Below the pieces are notes generated by a model. The model was not told where the DNA came from, ran no database searches, and was given only the letters and a program-made list of their open reading frames with translations. Positions 36,823 through 46,343 of a DNA stretch of 64,000 nucleotides are shown here, piece after piece. A program made the translations under genes and the position numbers. Each line of letters begins with the position of its first letter. Position 1 is the first letter of the stretch. This DNA comes from Clostridium sp. (GTDB lineage: Bacteria; Bacillota; Clostridia; Clostridiales; Clostridiaceae). The stretch spans positions 1-64,000 of the forward strand of contig JARLHR010000170.1 in NCBI GenBank assembly GCA_031292145.1, read 5' to 3'.

Positions 36823-37710
36823 TTATAGTCGTACTTTAATCTCATTCTCATCTTTTAAATTTGATAGATAACTTATAAGACCTTCTCTTAAATCGTCTCG
36901 TTTTAAAGTAAATTCTATATTAGCTTGTAAAAATCCTAGTTTATCCCCAACATCATATCTTTTCCCTTCAAAGCAAAAGGCATATACTGCTTCTTGTTTG
37001 GTTAATGCCTTTAATGCATCCGTTAATTGTATTTCTCCACCCTTTCCTGGCTTGGTTTCTTCTAATATTTTAAATATATTAGGTTTTAATATGTATCTAC
37101 CAAGAATAGCTATATTCGATGGCGCCTCTTCAATTTTGGGCTTTTCTATCATGTCACTAACCTTATAAAGTTTATCCTCAATTTCTATACCTTTTACTAT
37201 GCCATACTTGGATACACTATACTTTTCAACCTCTTGCACTCCTAGTATTGAAGTCTTATATTGATCATAGCAATTTATTAACTGCTTAAGGCATGGAACT
37301 TCATTATCAACTATATCATCTCCTAGCATTACTGCAAAAGGTTCATTGCCAACGAAAATTTTAGCGTGACTTATTGCATCCCCAAGTCCTTTAGGTTCCT
37401 TTTGGCGTATATAATAAATATCTACCATATTAGATACATTTTGCACAAGTTTAAGCAGCTCTTCTTTATGATTATTTTCAAGTTGACCTTCAAGTTCCAC
37501 AGATTTATCAAAATGATCTTCTATTGCTCTTTTATTTCTTCCAGTAATTATTAATATTTCTTCAATACCTGAAGCCACTGCTTCTTCAACAATATATTGA
37601 ATAGTCGGCTTATCTACTATTGGTAACATTTCCTTTGGTTGTACTTTTGTTGCCGGCAAAAATCTTGTTCCAAGACCTGCTGCTGGGATTACAGCTTTTC
37701 TTACTTTCAT
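36823..37710 (-). CDS. galU: UTP-glucose-1-phosphate uridylyltransferase
   Basis: 295-residue nucleotidyltransferase making UDP-glucose, the sugar donor for cell-envelope polymers. N-terminal signature PAAGLGTRFLPATKVQPKEM, uridine site AVMLGDDIVD and the FCFEGKRYDVGDKLGFLQAN block are complete. Last gene of a leftward four-gene unit with two GT-C enzymes and a GT2, 28 bp after the second GT-C gene. UDP-glucose may feed the lipid-linked sugar pathway encoded upstream. Confidence 0.95.
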   Translation of the reverse strand: MKVRKAVIPAAGLGTRFLPATKVQPKEMLPIVDKPTIQYIVEEAVASGIEEILIITGRNKRAIEDHFDKSVELEGQLENNHKEELLKLVQNVSNMVDIYYIRQKEPKGLGDAISHAKIFVGNEPFAVMLGDDIVDNEVPCLKQLINCYDQYKTSILGVQEVEKYSVSKYGIVKGIEIEDKLYKVSDMIEKPKIEEAPSNIAILGRYILKPNIFKILEETKPGKGGEIQLTDALKALTKQEAVYAFCFEGKRYDVGDKLGFLQANIEFTLKRDDLREGLISYLSNLKDENEIKVRL

Positions 37711-37738
37711 AGTGCTTCACTCTCCTCTTTTTCAAATT

Positions 37739-39433
37739 TTAAAGAAATTTTTTTACACCATTAGCTAAAAGGACTTTAATTAAATATATGACTAACAATA
37801 TATTTAAAAACGCTGTGCCTGTAAGTAAAATATTAAAAGTTGCTGCACCTGAACTAAAGAAAACTGTAGATATATTCATGTAACTAGTAATACTAAACCC
37901 TATAGCTAATAAAAAAAATCTCTTATCCTTTAAGTATATAAATGCTAAAATTGCTAGTGCCACTGCAGGGAATAAATATCTTTCATGCATTCCAACAGAA
38001 AAAGTAAATACGCCTGCTATTTGAAGTAAGGCTATTGCTGACACATATCTTCTATCACTTCCTTTTATATAAACAAACCACCCAATTAGTGTTGTTACTA
38101 CAATAAGTATCATTCCTATTATATGATAATTCGCTCCAAACAATTCACTATTATAATCTTTATAATTTCCTCCAATTAAACTAAAAAAGTTAAAGGCATT
38201 CACAGAAGCATATGGATATTCAGATATAGTTTTTGTATATAAATTAATAATCCATAAAGGGTTTTGCTGATTTAATGAAAATGGAATTATAATTATTAAT
38301 GCAGTAATAAGTGCTGAAATAGCTGCATTAATAAAGTTTTTAAGTTTCCTTTGCCTTACTAATTCAAAGAAAAGTATTGGAAGAAATATAATTCCTTGTG
38401 GTTTCATAAGTATTGCTGTTGCAAACATTGCTGATGAAAATGCATATTTCTTTTCACACAATAAATATATCGCTATAAGTATTAGCAATGTAAAGAAAGA
38501 ATCAACTTGTCCCCAAAATGTAGAATCTATAAAAATAGCTGGATTAAAAATATAAAATACTGCTAAGAAAATACTAATCACAGAGCTTAAATATTTTTTT
38601 CCAAGTTTATATATAAAATAAGATGTAATAATATCGGCTATAATTGATGGTATTTTAAGCAATAATTCATAATATGAATTAAAATTAGATATACTTGCAA
38701 GCTTACCTACTAATCCTAAAACATATATATATAAAGGAGGATAATCTGCTTGCCTAGCATTGGCATAAAATTGTGAAAAACCATTTGCAGCAATTTCTGC
38801 CCAATTTCTAAATAAGCTAATATCACCACTATATCCATCTATGAGGGTTGAAACTGCAATTCTTAATAGAAGTCCTACAGCTAGTAATGTAAATATCAAT
38901 AATTTTTCATCCTTCAAGTTAACTTCTAACTTTTTACGTCTAAATAAAAAATAAATACCACAAGATAATATTAAAAATATTGCACTATATATACTAAGTG
39001 TTGGAAGGTATTGGGTGCTTGTTCCTCCTCTTTGCATATCTCCGCCAAATTGTCCCGGCTGCCTATTTTTATTATCTCCTTTTGATTTATAATTGAAATC
39101 GCCTTGAGTATTACCATTTAGTTGTTGTTGATTTTTATGATCAGCAGGTTGTCCCACTTCATTTTGTGTCTTTATGCCTCCATTATCATTTGCTTGAGCA
39201 TTTTGATCATTGTTGATCTTTGAATTTGGAGCTAAATCCTGTTGAAGGGGAGAATTCTTTGATGGACCCATCCCACTTGGTCTAGTTCCTTCTATATTAA
39301 ATTTATTATTTTGTACTATAGAGTTCCCACTTTGGTAATGCTGAATTGCATAAAAACATGTACATATTGATAATAATAATGCTAATAGTAAGCTTATTCT
39401 AAATATATACGTTTTGGTATTAACTTTAATCAT
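37739..39433 (-). CDS. GT-C glycosyltransferase, multi-pass membrane
   Basis: 564 residues with about 11 membrane segments. TM1 (about 11-29) is followed by an extracytoplasmic stretch of low complexity (about 45-135, rich in Gln, Asn, Gly, Asp). The catalytic-type loop has GYSGDISLFRNWAEI and QADYPPLYIYVLG, features of mannosyltransferase-like GT-C enzymes that use polyprenyl-phosphate sugars. Length and the low-complexity insert match those seen in the next gene, suggesting related partners. It probably transfers sugar to an envelope acceptor on the outer face of the membrane. The acceptor is unknown. Confidence 0.7.
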   Translation of the reverse strand: MIKVNTKTYIFRISLLLALLLSICTCFYAIQHYQSGNSIVQNNKFNIEGTRPSGMGPSKNSPLQQDLAPNSKINNDQNAQANDNGGIKTQNEVGQPADHKNQQQLNGNTQGDFNYKSKGDNKNRQPGQFGGDMQRGGTSTQYLPTLSIYSAIFLILSCGIYFLFRRKKLEVNLKDEKLLIFTLLAVGLLLRIAVSTLIDGYSGDISLFRNWAEIAANGFSQFYANARQADYPPLYIYVLGLVGKLASISNFNSYYELLLKIPSIIADIITSYFIYKLGKKYLSSVISIFLAVFYIFNPAIFIDSTFWGQVDSFFTLLILIAIYLLCEKKYAFSSAMFATAILMKPQGIIFLPILFFELVRQRKLKNFINAAISALITALIIIIPFSLNQQNPLWIINLYTKTISEYPYASVNAFNFFSLIGGNYKDYNSELFGANYHIIGMILIVVTTLIGWFVYIKGSDRRYVSAIALLQIAGVFTFSVGMHERYLFPAVALAILAFIYLKDKRFFLLAIGFSITSYMNISTVFFSSGAATFNILLTGTAFLNILLVIYLIKVLLANGVKKFL

Positions 39434-39550
39434 CGCCTTACTTTCCTTTCAATAAAATTATTAAACAATAAGGGGCTAGCTTTTGTTAAATTTACTCTAA
39501 TTACAAAGAAAACATAACAACTAGTACCCCTTACTTCAATAGTTTTTATT

Positions 39551-41761
39551 TTACTTTAAAGTGTCTGCCACATCTTTTAAATCATATAATTGCCCAGAGT
39601 TCATTCCTTCGGGTCCTCCAAAATTTTGTCTTTTTGAATTTGAATCTTGGCCATTATTTTCTTCTAAAGTTTTATCTTGCAAGTTATTGTCTTCAATGTT
39701 TACTAATTGGTTGTTTGAAGTAGTATCCTTATATTCGCTGTCTGGAACGACTTTACCATTTTCAGTCACCCAATTCATAATCTCATTGCTTCCTCCTGGA
39801 CCTCTGCCTCCTGATAATACATATCTCACTTCTCCATTTTTAACTAGTTCTTTAAATTGATCTAAAGTAAGTATATTGTCAGAACCTGAGAATCCACCAA
39901 GAGCCATAACAGATTCACCTGTCTGTATTATTATATTATCAGCACTCTGCGAAGAAGAAACTACTAGTAAGTACTTTTCAGTTGTTTTATTACTCTTCAA
40001 GAAATTTATTAACTTTGAACTGTCTGTACCATTACTTCTACCAAATGGAGTCCCATTAAGACTTCCTGTTTTCCCATTTGATAGAAGTTCTAAACCTGCA
40101 CAAGGAATAGTGCTATTTACACTATGAGTTATTGTCGCACTTGCACCAATAAATGGTGTTACCAAAATACCAATTGTAGCAATTCCTACTAGTATCTTTT
40201 TAAAGTGCATATTTTTATTTTCATTTAAGTCAATATTCCTATTTTTCTTAATAAAAGTTAATACAACTAATATAGCAGAAGCTGCAAAACATAATATTAA
40301 TGATACTAAGATTATACTCCTAGTTACACTTGATAAGTTACTTGTGTAATATGACAGCATCTGCATATGGGTTGCACCTGTTAATGTAAAAGCTATTGGT
40401 AAAAGCCCTGCTTTCCACGAGCTTTCTTTATAAAATCCCCACATTTCAGCAATTCCAATTCCGGCTAAAGCAGCCGCTGGTGGTGCCATCATTGTTAAGT
40501 AATATGGATGGAATAATCCTGTTGTAAAACTAAAGTATATAAATTCAGGAACTAGCCATGTAATCCATAATACTAATGATATTTTTCTTCTATTATCTAA
40601 TTTAAGTCTTAATTTTTCTTTTATTGCACCTGCTATAAATCCTAATAATGCAAGTGGCAAAAACCAAATTATTTGATCTGATAAACTACTTTTAGCAAAT
40701 AATCTTGTAATCCCAGCTTTTACTTCTGATCCAAAAGAACCTTGAAAACCACCTTGACCTCCTGGTCCACCATTTTGCATTCCTCCCTTAGGAGGTTGCA
40801 TATTGCTACCATCTTGCTTTCTTCCATCTGGCGGATTACCTTGTATGCCTTGATTATTTCCATTAGAAGCTCCTTGAGGCATTTGTTCGTTATAGTTTAG
40901 GCCTTCTTTATTTCCTCTAGAATCCTGGGATTGCCTATTAGCTCCTCCACCAAAACCTTTATTGGATTTACCACTAAGTCCAAGTCTTTCTAATCCATTA
41001 TGCCCAATTATAAGTTCTATTTCACTGTTGTCTGTGCTACTGCCTACATAAGGCCTATTTTGCGCTGGTACTAAATCCACAATTACAGCCCACGATAAAG
41101 ATACAGTAGCTAAAATAACTGTCCCAATAACAAGCTGACCTAGCTTTTTCTTTAATGATATAGTTGAAGAAAGAAGATATGTTATATAAATAGCTGGTCC
41201 AATCATATATGCTTCTAACATTTTTATGTTAAAGCCAATACCTACAAGGAATAAACTTATATATAGATACTTAGCCTTTCCTTTTTCAGCAGCTTTTGTA
41301 AGAGCTAAACAAGCAAAAAGTAAAGTTACAACAAGTAAATTATCTATGGTATTGTTTCTGCTAGCAGCTACAAAAACTGGTGTTACTGCAAGACATAATG
41401 CTGAAATAAGTCCAGCTAAATTACCAAAAGATCTCTTAACAAGGTAATATACAAGATAAACTGAAATTACTCCTGCTATTGCTTGTGGCAGGAGTATACT
41501 CCATCCACTAAATACAAATACTTTAGCAAATATAGCCTGTATCCAAAATCCCATTGGTGGCTTATCAATTGTTACAAAACTTGCTGGATCAAAAGATACA
41601 AAGAAGAAATTCTTAAGATTCATTGTCATACTTTTTACTCCAGCAGCGTAATACCCATTTCCATATCCTTCAATACCTATATTTGCAAGATTTAGTATTG
41701 TAGATAATATTAAAATTAATGATATACTTATGGTTTCTTTAGTTAATTTAAGTTTCTTCAC
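39551..41761 (-). CDS. GT39 (ArnT/PMT-like) glycosyltransferase, YkcB type
   Basis: 736-residue membrane enzyme of the PMT_2 family. The first outer loop has the acidic FDPASFVTIDKPPMGFWI block (about 57-74), the usual catalytic site. About 10-12 helices; a long Gly/Asn/Gln-rich segment (about 262-346) sits in an outer loop, and a soluble C-terminal domain (about 570-736) resembles the tail of Bacillus YkcB. Start is GTG with TAGGAGGG upstream. It follows the GT2 gene by only 11 bp. The pair resembles YkcC-YkcB: the GT2 loads a polyprenyl phosphate and this enzyme transfers the sugar outside. Confidence 0.8.
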   Translation of the reverse strand: MKKLKLTKETISISLILILSTILNLANIGIEGYGNGYYAAGVKSMTMNLKNFFFVSFDPASFVTIDKPPMGFWIQAIFAKVFVFSGWSILLPQAIAGVISVYLVYYLVKRSFGNLAGLISALCLAVTPVFVAASRNNTIDNLLVVTLLFACLALTKAAEKGKAKYLYISLFLVGIGFNIKMLEAYMIGPAIYITYLLSSTISLKKKLGQLVIGTVILATVSLSWAVIVDLVPAQNRPYVGSSTDNSEIELIIGHNGLERLGLSGKSNKGFGGGANRQSQDSRGNKEGLNYNEQMPQGASNGNNQGIQGNPPDGRKQDGSNMQPPKGGMQNGGPGGQGGFQGSFGSEVKAGITRLFAKSSLSDQIIWFLPLALLGFIAGAIKEKLRLKLDNRRKISLVLWITWLVPEFIYFSFTTGLFHPYYLTMMAPPAAALAGIGIAEMWGFYKESSWKAGLLPIAFTLTGATHMQMLSYYTSNLSSVTRSIILVSLILCFAASAILVVLTFIKKNRNIDLNENKNMHFKKILVGIATIGILVTPFIGASATITHSVNSTIPCAGLELLSNGKTGSLNGTPFGRSNGTDSSKLINFLKSNKTTEKYLLVVSSSQSADNIIIQTGESVMALGGFSGSDNILTLDQFKELVKNGEVRYVLSGGRGPGGSNEIMNWVTENGKVVPDSEYKDTTSNNQLVNIEDNNLQDKTLEENNGQDSNSKRQNFGGPEGMNSGQLYDLKDVADTLK

Positions 41762-41772
41762 AGATAGCCCTC

Positions 41773-42759
41773 CTATATAGTCCTTTGCTCCAAATTAACA
41801 ACTTTATATTTTTTATCATTTCTGTTATAATTCTTTGTGCTATCAATTATATAAATAGGTCTTCCTTTACTTTCATCGAAAATTCTTCCAATATATTGAC
41901 CCATTATACCAATACATCCTAAAGTTACACCAAACATCATCATATTTAATCCCATCATTAATGTGAAATTTACAAATCCACTCTTATTAAATAAATCTTT
42001 AATTATGTCAGTGAACATTAAAATAATTCCTGTTATAAATGCTAAAATCCCAAAATGTCCCGCAATAACGAGTGGTTTATATGATAAAGCTGTTATACCA
42101 TCAAACGCTAGTTTAATCATCTTTTTAAAAGGATATTTAGTCTCTCCTGCAAATCTTTCCTGCCTAATAAATTCTACATATGTTTGTTTGTATCCAACCC
42201 AGCTTACAAGTCCCCTAACATATCTATTTTTTTCTGGAAGTGCAATTAATGCATCACAAACTTTTCTATCGATAAGCCTAAAATCTCCTGTATCTACTGG
42301 AACATCTACAGTTGTCATACTTTTTAACAATCTATAATACATCCTAGCTGTAAATTTTTTAAAGAAAGTTTCTCCCTCTCTTTTTATTCTCTTTCCATAT
42401 ACAACTTCATATCCTTCTTTCCATTTTTCAATCATCTTAAGCATCACTTCTGGTGGATCTTGAAGATCAGCATCTATTACAATTATTGCATCTCCTAATG
42501 CTAAATCCATTCCTGCAGTTATTGCTGCTTGATGTCCAAAGTTTCTTGAAAAATTAATAAGCTTTATATTTTCATCCTTATTACATATTTCCTCTGTTTT
42601 TTCCCTTGTTCTATCCTTACTTCCATCATTTACAAATACAATTTCATACCCTTCCTTTGTAGAATCCATAATTTCTTTTAATCTTCTATAACTTTCATTT
42701 ATAACAAGTTCTTCATTATATAAAGGTACTATAATAGAATAAATTACTTTACCATTCAT
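41773..42759 (-). CDS. GT2 polyprenyl-phosphate glycosyltransferase (YkcC/GtrB type)
   Basis: 328 residues. A cytoplasmic GT2 domain (about 1-220) with the nucleotide-sugar motif VIDADLQDPPEVM and GDFRLIDRKVCDAL, then two membrane helices (about 228-250 and 263-287), the layout of DPM1/GtrB/YkcC enzymes. They move glucose or a similar sugar from UDP to undecaprenyl phosphate. First gene of the leftward operon with two GT-C enzymes and galU. The ATG at 42759 is taken because GAGGTGAT precedes it; a GTG three codons earlier overlaps that site. Confidence 0.88.
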   Translation of the reverse strand: MNGKVIYSIIVPLYNEELVINESYRRLKEIMDSTKEGYEIVFVNDGSKDRTREKTEEICNKDENIKLINFSRNFGHQAAITAGMDLALGDAIIVIDADLQDPPEVMLKMIEKWKEGYEVVYGKRIKREGETFFKKFTARMYYRLLKSMTTVDVPVDTGDFRLIDRKVCDALIALPEKNRYVRGLVSWVGYKQTYVEFIRQERFAGETKYPFKKMIKLAFDGITALSYKPLVIAGHFGILAFITGIILMFTDIIKDLFNKSGFVNFTLMMGLNMMMFGVTLGCIGIMGQYIGRIFDESKGRPIYIIDSTKNYNRNDKKYKVVNLEQRTI

Positions 42760-42933
42760 TTTTATCACCTCAGATATTTTATTTAGATTAAACTTTAAAT
42801 TACAATGTAGATTTACTTGAATCTATATTTGTATTTTAATCATGAATTGTCACAGTTTTGTTACAGTCTAATCACAAATTATGTACAATTTATAAATATC
42901 CAATATGTATTATAAACTTATGTGTATTACTAC

Positions 42934-42966
42934 ATTAGAAATAAGTAACATGCTGTGTTCCGATTT
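42934..42966 (+). repeat. Solo outer-arm fragment of a family P element
   Basis: ATTAGAAATAAGTAACATGC then TGTGTTCCGATTTA closely matches the left arm of copies 2 and 48105 (ACCGAAATAAGTAACATGTT then GTGTTTCGGTTT). No complementary arm is found near it. It lies 24 bp before copy 6. Confidence 0.55.
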
Positions 42967-42989
42967 ATCTTGAATTAGATTTATACCCT

Positions 42990-43206
42990 AAATTATTTAC
43001 CACACTAAGGGAGCGAACTCTTTTGTGCAGTGTTGTATTTAGAATATGGCTGTAGACATTTCTTCATTAGAAGTTGTTCTATTTCCGCTTGTCACAAGCT
43101 TGTCTTGGGAACAAGCGGAAATAGGTATAACTTCTAATGGTAGAAATTTACAGACATATTCTATAGCAACCGAAACAACAGAGTTCACTCCCTTTCGGTT
43201 TGATAA
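42990..43206 (-). repeat. Family P palindromic element, copy 6
   Basis: Outer stem GGGAGCGAACTCT (43009-43021) with AGAGTTCACTCCC (43180-43192); middle TAGAATATGGCTGT with ACAGACATATTCTA; inner CATTAGAAGTTGTT...TATAACTTCTAATG and CTATTTCCGCTTG/CAAGCGGAAATAG. ACCGAAA/TTTCGGTT lie on the right, so it points left, with its end 20 bp from the stop of the binding-protein gene at 43226. Very similar in design to copy 1. Confidence 0.72.
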
Positions 43207-43225
43207 ATAATAAGTCTATTTAATT

Positions 43226-44389
43226 TTATTCAGGTTTTATAGTATCAAGATAAGTAAACTTACCGTCTTTAACTACTTTTAATACCGCATCTTTTACTGC
43301 ATTATTATTTTCATCTATTGTTATTACTCCTGCTGCACCAGGAAAGTCCTTAGTCTTTGCAATCTCATCTCTAATTTTCACTGGTTCTCCAGAATTAGCT
43401 CTCTTAATAGCATCTAAAATAACTATATATGCATCATAACCTAATGCTGTAGCCGCTGCTGGTTCCTTATTATATTCTTTTCTGTATTCATCTAGAAAAA
43501 TCTTAGACTCTGAAGTTATAGGTGTTTCACTTGCAAAGAAAGTTGAGAACACTGTACCCTCTACATCCTCTTTTCCTATATCTAAAAATTCTGGTGTTTC
43601 CCAAGTATCGCCACCAATTATAGGAGCTGTAATCCCAAGCTGCCTTGCCTGTTTTATTATCATAGCACCTTCTGTGAAGTTACCTGGAGCAAATATTACA
43701 TCCGGATTACTGCTCTTTATATTTGTGAGTTGAGCTGTAAAATCTTGATCTCCTGTAGTATAGTTTGACTTAGCTACAATAGAATTATTGTCACCTGTTA
43801 ATTTTGTAAATTCATCAATAAAGAATTTACAAATACCAACTGAGTAGTCACTAGAAACTTCCTGAAGTATTGCCACTTTTTTAGCCTTTAGCTTATTAGC
43901 TGCATATTTTGCCATAACAGTACCTTGAAAAGGATCAATAAAACAAACTCTAAAGTAATAATCATTTCCTGCAGTTACTAACGGATTTGTACATGTAACC
44001 CCTACTGCCGGAATCTTAGCTTCTTGTACCATATCACCTGCTGCCATGGATAATCCACTACCATAACTTCCTATAATAGCATTAACATGTTCTTGTTCAA
44101 TAAGATTTGCAGCTGCACTGGCTGCTTCTACTTTATCCGACTTATTATCTGCAAAAACTAATTCCACCTTTTTGCCAAGAACTGTCGGATAAATTTTATT
44201 TGCAAGCTTGGCACCCTCAGCCTCGAGTTCTCCACCTGCCGCATTAGCACCTGTCATTGGTTCAAACACCCCAATTTTTATAACATCGTCATTCATATTT
44301 GCTTTGGTGTTTGCTTTGGAAGCACAACCTGCTAGCGCAAAAGTAGTTGTTATAGCTAGTATCAAAAGTAAAGATATTTTCTTCTTCAT
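43226..44389 (-). CDS. Branched-chain amino-acid-type ABC substrate-binding lipoprotein
   Basis: 387-residue type I periplasmic-binding-fold lipoprotein of the LivJ family. Lipobox LAGC with the lipidated C22; conserved blocks KIGVFEPMTGANAAGGELEA, GSYGSGLSMAAGDMVQEAKI and ALGYDAYIVILDAI. It would capture branched-chain or related amino acids outside the cell. The permease and ATPase genes normally beside it (livHMGF) are absent: the neighbours are the glycosylation operon and a CPBP protease. So it is an orphan that works with distant permeases or as a sensor. GGGGGATT lies before the ATG. Confidence 0.88.
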   Translation of the reverse strand: MKKKISLLLILAITTTFALAGCASKANTKANMNDDVIKIGVFEPMTGANAAGGELEAEGAKLANKIYPTVLGKKVELVFADNKSDKVEAASAAANLIEQEHVNAIIGSYGSGLSMAAGDMVQEAKIPAVGVTCTNPLVTAGNDYYFRVCFIDPFQGTVMAKYAANKLKAKKVAILQEVSSDYSVGICKFFIDEFTKLTGDNNSIVAKSNYTTGDQDFTAQLTNIKSSNPDVIFAPGNFTEGAMIIKQARQLGITAPIIGGDTWETPEFLDIGKEDVEGTVFSTFFASETPITSESKIFLDEYRKEYNKEPAAATALGYDAYIVILDAIKRANSGEPVKIRDEIAKTKDFPGAAGVITIDENNNAVKDAVLKVVKDGKFTYLDTIKPE

Positions 44390-44522
44390 AAGATAATCCC
44401 CCTAATATTTGCTTGACTGCACTAATGTGCATTGTAAAATTAACAAATCATATATTATCGTATATAAACTCATATGTCAATGAACTAAGGACACTTGTAT
44501 TCATACAAAATAAATAACAAAA

Positions 44523-44576
44523 ATATAGTAATATAAATGGCATTAATTATTTAGAATGCTATCTACATTACTATAT
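44523..44576 (-). terminator. Hairpin after the CPBP gene
   Basis: ATATAGTAAT pairs with ATTACTATAT, with an inner GCATT/AATGC stem; about 25 bp after the CPBP stop and in the right place to end that transcript. Confidence 0.55.
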
Positions 44577-44600
44577 ACTTAAGTATAAAATTTTAACGAC

Positions 44601-45575
44601 TTATTGAATTTTGGTAATTCCACTAATTACTTCAAATATATCGAATGTTACTACTAAAATTATTAAAATTGAAGTAAAAAATTTTAGCATAAGCCCTTTT
44701 TGCACTTTATTGTTTTGTAACCATTCCTTAGTATAATTTCTTTTTCTAATAAAAACAATAATTAATACTATAATTGATATACATGTGAAAGCAATATCAA
44801 TTATATTTTCTATTTTCCCACCTAAATTAATAGTAATTTGTGATAATACTTGTACACAAACGTTGTTAATTATATGTAATAAAATAGTTAATTTAATTGA
44901 ATATTCTGTTGCTAAATATCCTAAGATAATACCAACCCCTATGGCCATGAAAATCTGATAAAAGTTACCATGCATTAATCCAAATAATGTTGCAGAAATC
45001 AAAATAGCAAAGCGTTTTCCATATTTCTCAAGGCTTCTAAGAACTGCTCCTCTATAAATAAATTCTTCAAATATAGGCGCTATTATACATGAATAAGCAA
45101 TCATTGGTATTGTCAATTGATTTAAAGTTTCTAACTCCTCCAAGGCAAAATTAGCACTAAATCCAATTGCATTTAATGCAACTTCTAAAACATTCGAAAA
45201 CATTACCAGAAGGCTATTTAGTGATAATAGTATAATTATTGCTACTGCTACAGTCTTTACAGTAAACTTTTTATTTTCTACTCTAAGATCATATTGGAAA
45301 AACTTTCTCCCTCGATAAATTAGAAATGGAATAAATGCAATTATTACTGCAACTATACTCATAGTTCCACTATAGGTTCCATCCTCCAAAATTTTCATTG
45401 TATTATCGTTAGTCATGTTTGGATTTGTAATAAGTCTCATCATTGTAATAATAATAACACATATAATTATAACCACATTTGCAATAAGACTATTCATCAA
45501 AATTGTTAATCCAAGTTTATTAAAATCTTTCTTAATTAATTTTTTCATCATTTTATCTTGATAATTATCATTCAT
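44601..45575 (-). CDS. CPBP-family intramembrane metalloprotease
   Basis: 324 residues with eight or so membrane helices. The three motifs of the CPBP/Abi (Rce1-like) family are present: EEFIYRGAVL (motif 1, the glutamates), FGLMHGNFYQ (motif 2, His) and LHIINN (motif 3, His). Family members process lipid-modified or peptide substrates and often give immunity to bacteriocins, but no bacteriocin gene is adjacent. The GAAGTGAC before the ATG is a weak ribosome site. Confidence 0.85.
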   Translation of the reverse strand: MNDNYQDKMMKKLIKKDFNKLGLTILMNSLIANVVIIICVIIITMMRLITNPNMTNDNTMKILEDGTYSGTMSIVAVIIAFIPFLIYRGRKFFQYDLRVENKKFTVKTVAVAIIILLSLNSLLVMFSNVLEVALNAIGFSANFALEELETLNQLTIPMIAYSCIIAPIFEEFIYRGAVLRSLEKYGKRFAILISATLFGLMHGNFYQIFMAIGVGIILGYLATEYSIKLTILLHIINNVCVQVLSQITINLGGKIENIIDIAFTCISIIVLIIVFIRKRNYTKEWLQNNKVQKGLMLKFFTSILIILVVTFDIFEVISGITKIQ

Positions 45576-45601
45576 TTATGTCACTTCACTTTCTTATATT
45601 T

Positions 45602-45660
45602 AAACACATGAAAGAAAATAACAAAACAAGAGTGCTTGTCTATCATTTTTTTGATGTGAG
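45602..45660. repeat. Family T inverted-repeat element (short core)
   Basis: AAACACATGAAAGAAAATAA then CAA pairs loosely with ATCATTTTTTTGATGTGAG; inner arms ACAAG.../CTTGT. It lies upstream of the CPBP gene. The rest of the 768 bp gap up to the second chemoreceptor is AT-rich, apart from the small ORF at 45971-46078. Confidence 0.5.
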
Positions 45661-45970
45661 TCAACTAAAATACATTATATTATATTAATATTAAATAATT
45701 TTTAAGCAATATAATTATAAATATTTTAGCAACTCTTTACCTCCTTTGCTGTTAATTTATCTCTATAGTTTTCATTAATATTCCTAAATCCAAAATCATC
45801 ATCTATCTAATTATATTATAACATAGCTTCTTGATTTCCCCGTTATAAATACAACACATTTTATCTCTTACTTTTGATATGTTCAGTTAATTATCAACTA
45901 GTCATTAAACATAGTTTATTTTTATTTTAAAATACAAGAAAGCATGCCTAAATACACCACAACTTTTAAT

Positions 45971-46078
45971 TTACACATTGCAGCTTAAATTAATGCATCC
46001 TTTTATTATTTGAAGCAATGCTTTGCAGGTATTCTTATTCATATTAGTACAATGAAGTAATAATATAATATTCTCCAT
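45971..46078 (-). CDS. Possible 35-residue cysteine-containing peptide
   Basis: A short frame with an excellent ribosome site (GGAGGG, 4 bases before ATG) reads MENIILLLHCTNMNKNTCKA then LLQIIKGCINLSCNV. It has cysteines at 10, 18, 28 and 33 and a mildly amphipathic character. It stands alone in an otherwise empty stretch. It could be a small secreted or regulatory peptide, or chance. Confidence 0.35.
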   Translation of the reverse strand: MENIILLLHCTNMNKNTCKALLQIIKGCINLSCNV

Positions 46079-46343
46079 ATTTCCCTCCAAACCTTACTAT
46101 TAATCTTTTGTTTCCTTTATAAGGTTTTTTATTTAATTATATTATTTTTTAAATTATTTTTCAAAAACGCTAAATTTATTGGAAAATCTTTCGATAATGT
46201 AATTGATTGAACACGTTAACAATAAAAGTATTAAATTTACTGAAACTAACATGTAAATATTCATTAAAAGTTTATATTTTACTACTAAACGTGCACTTAA
46301 GTACAATCAATTAAAACAACTTATTACAGGAGGATTAGGCCAA

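Noticed and set aside
39561-41695. Several rightward frames opposite the GT39 gene
   Set aside because: They mirror the composition of the opposite-strand coding sequence, lack ribosome sites and show no family motifs.
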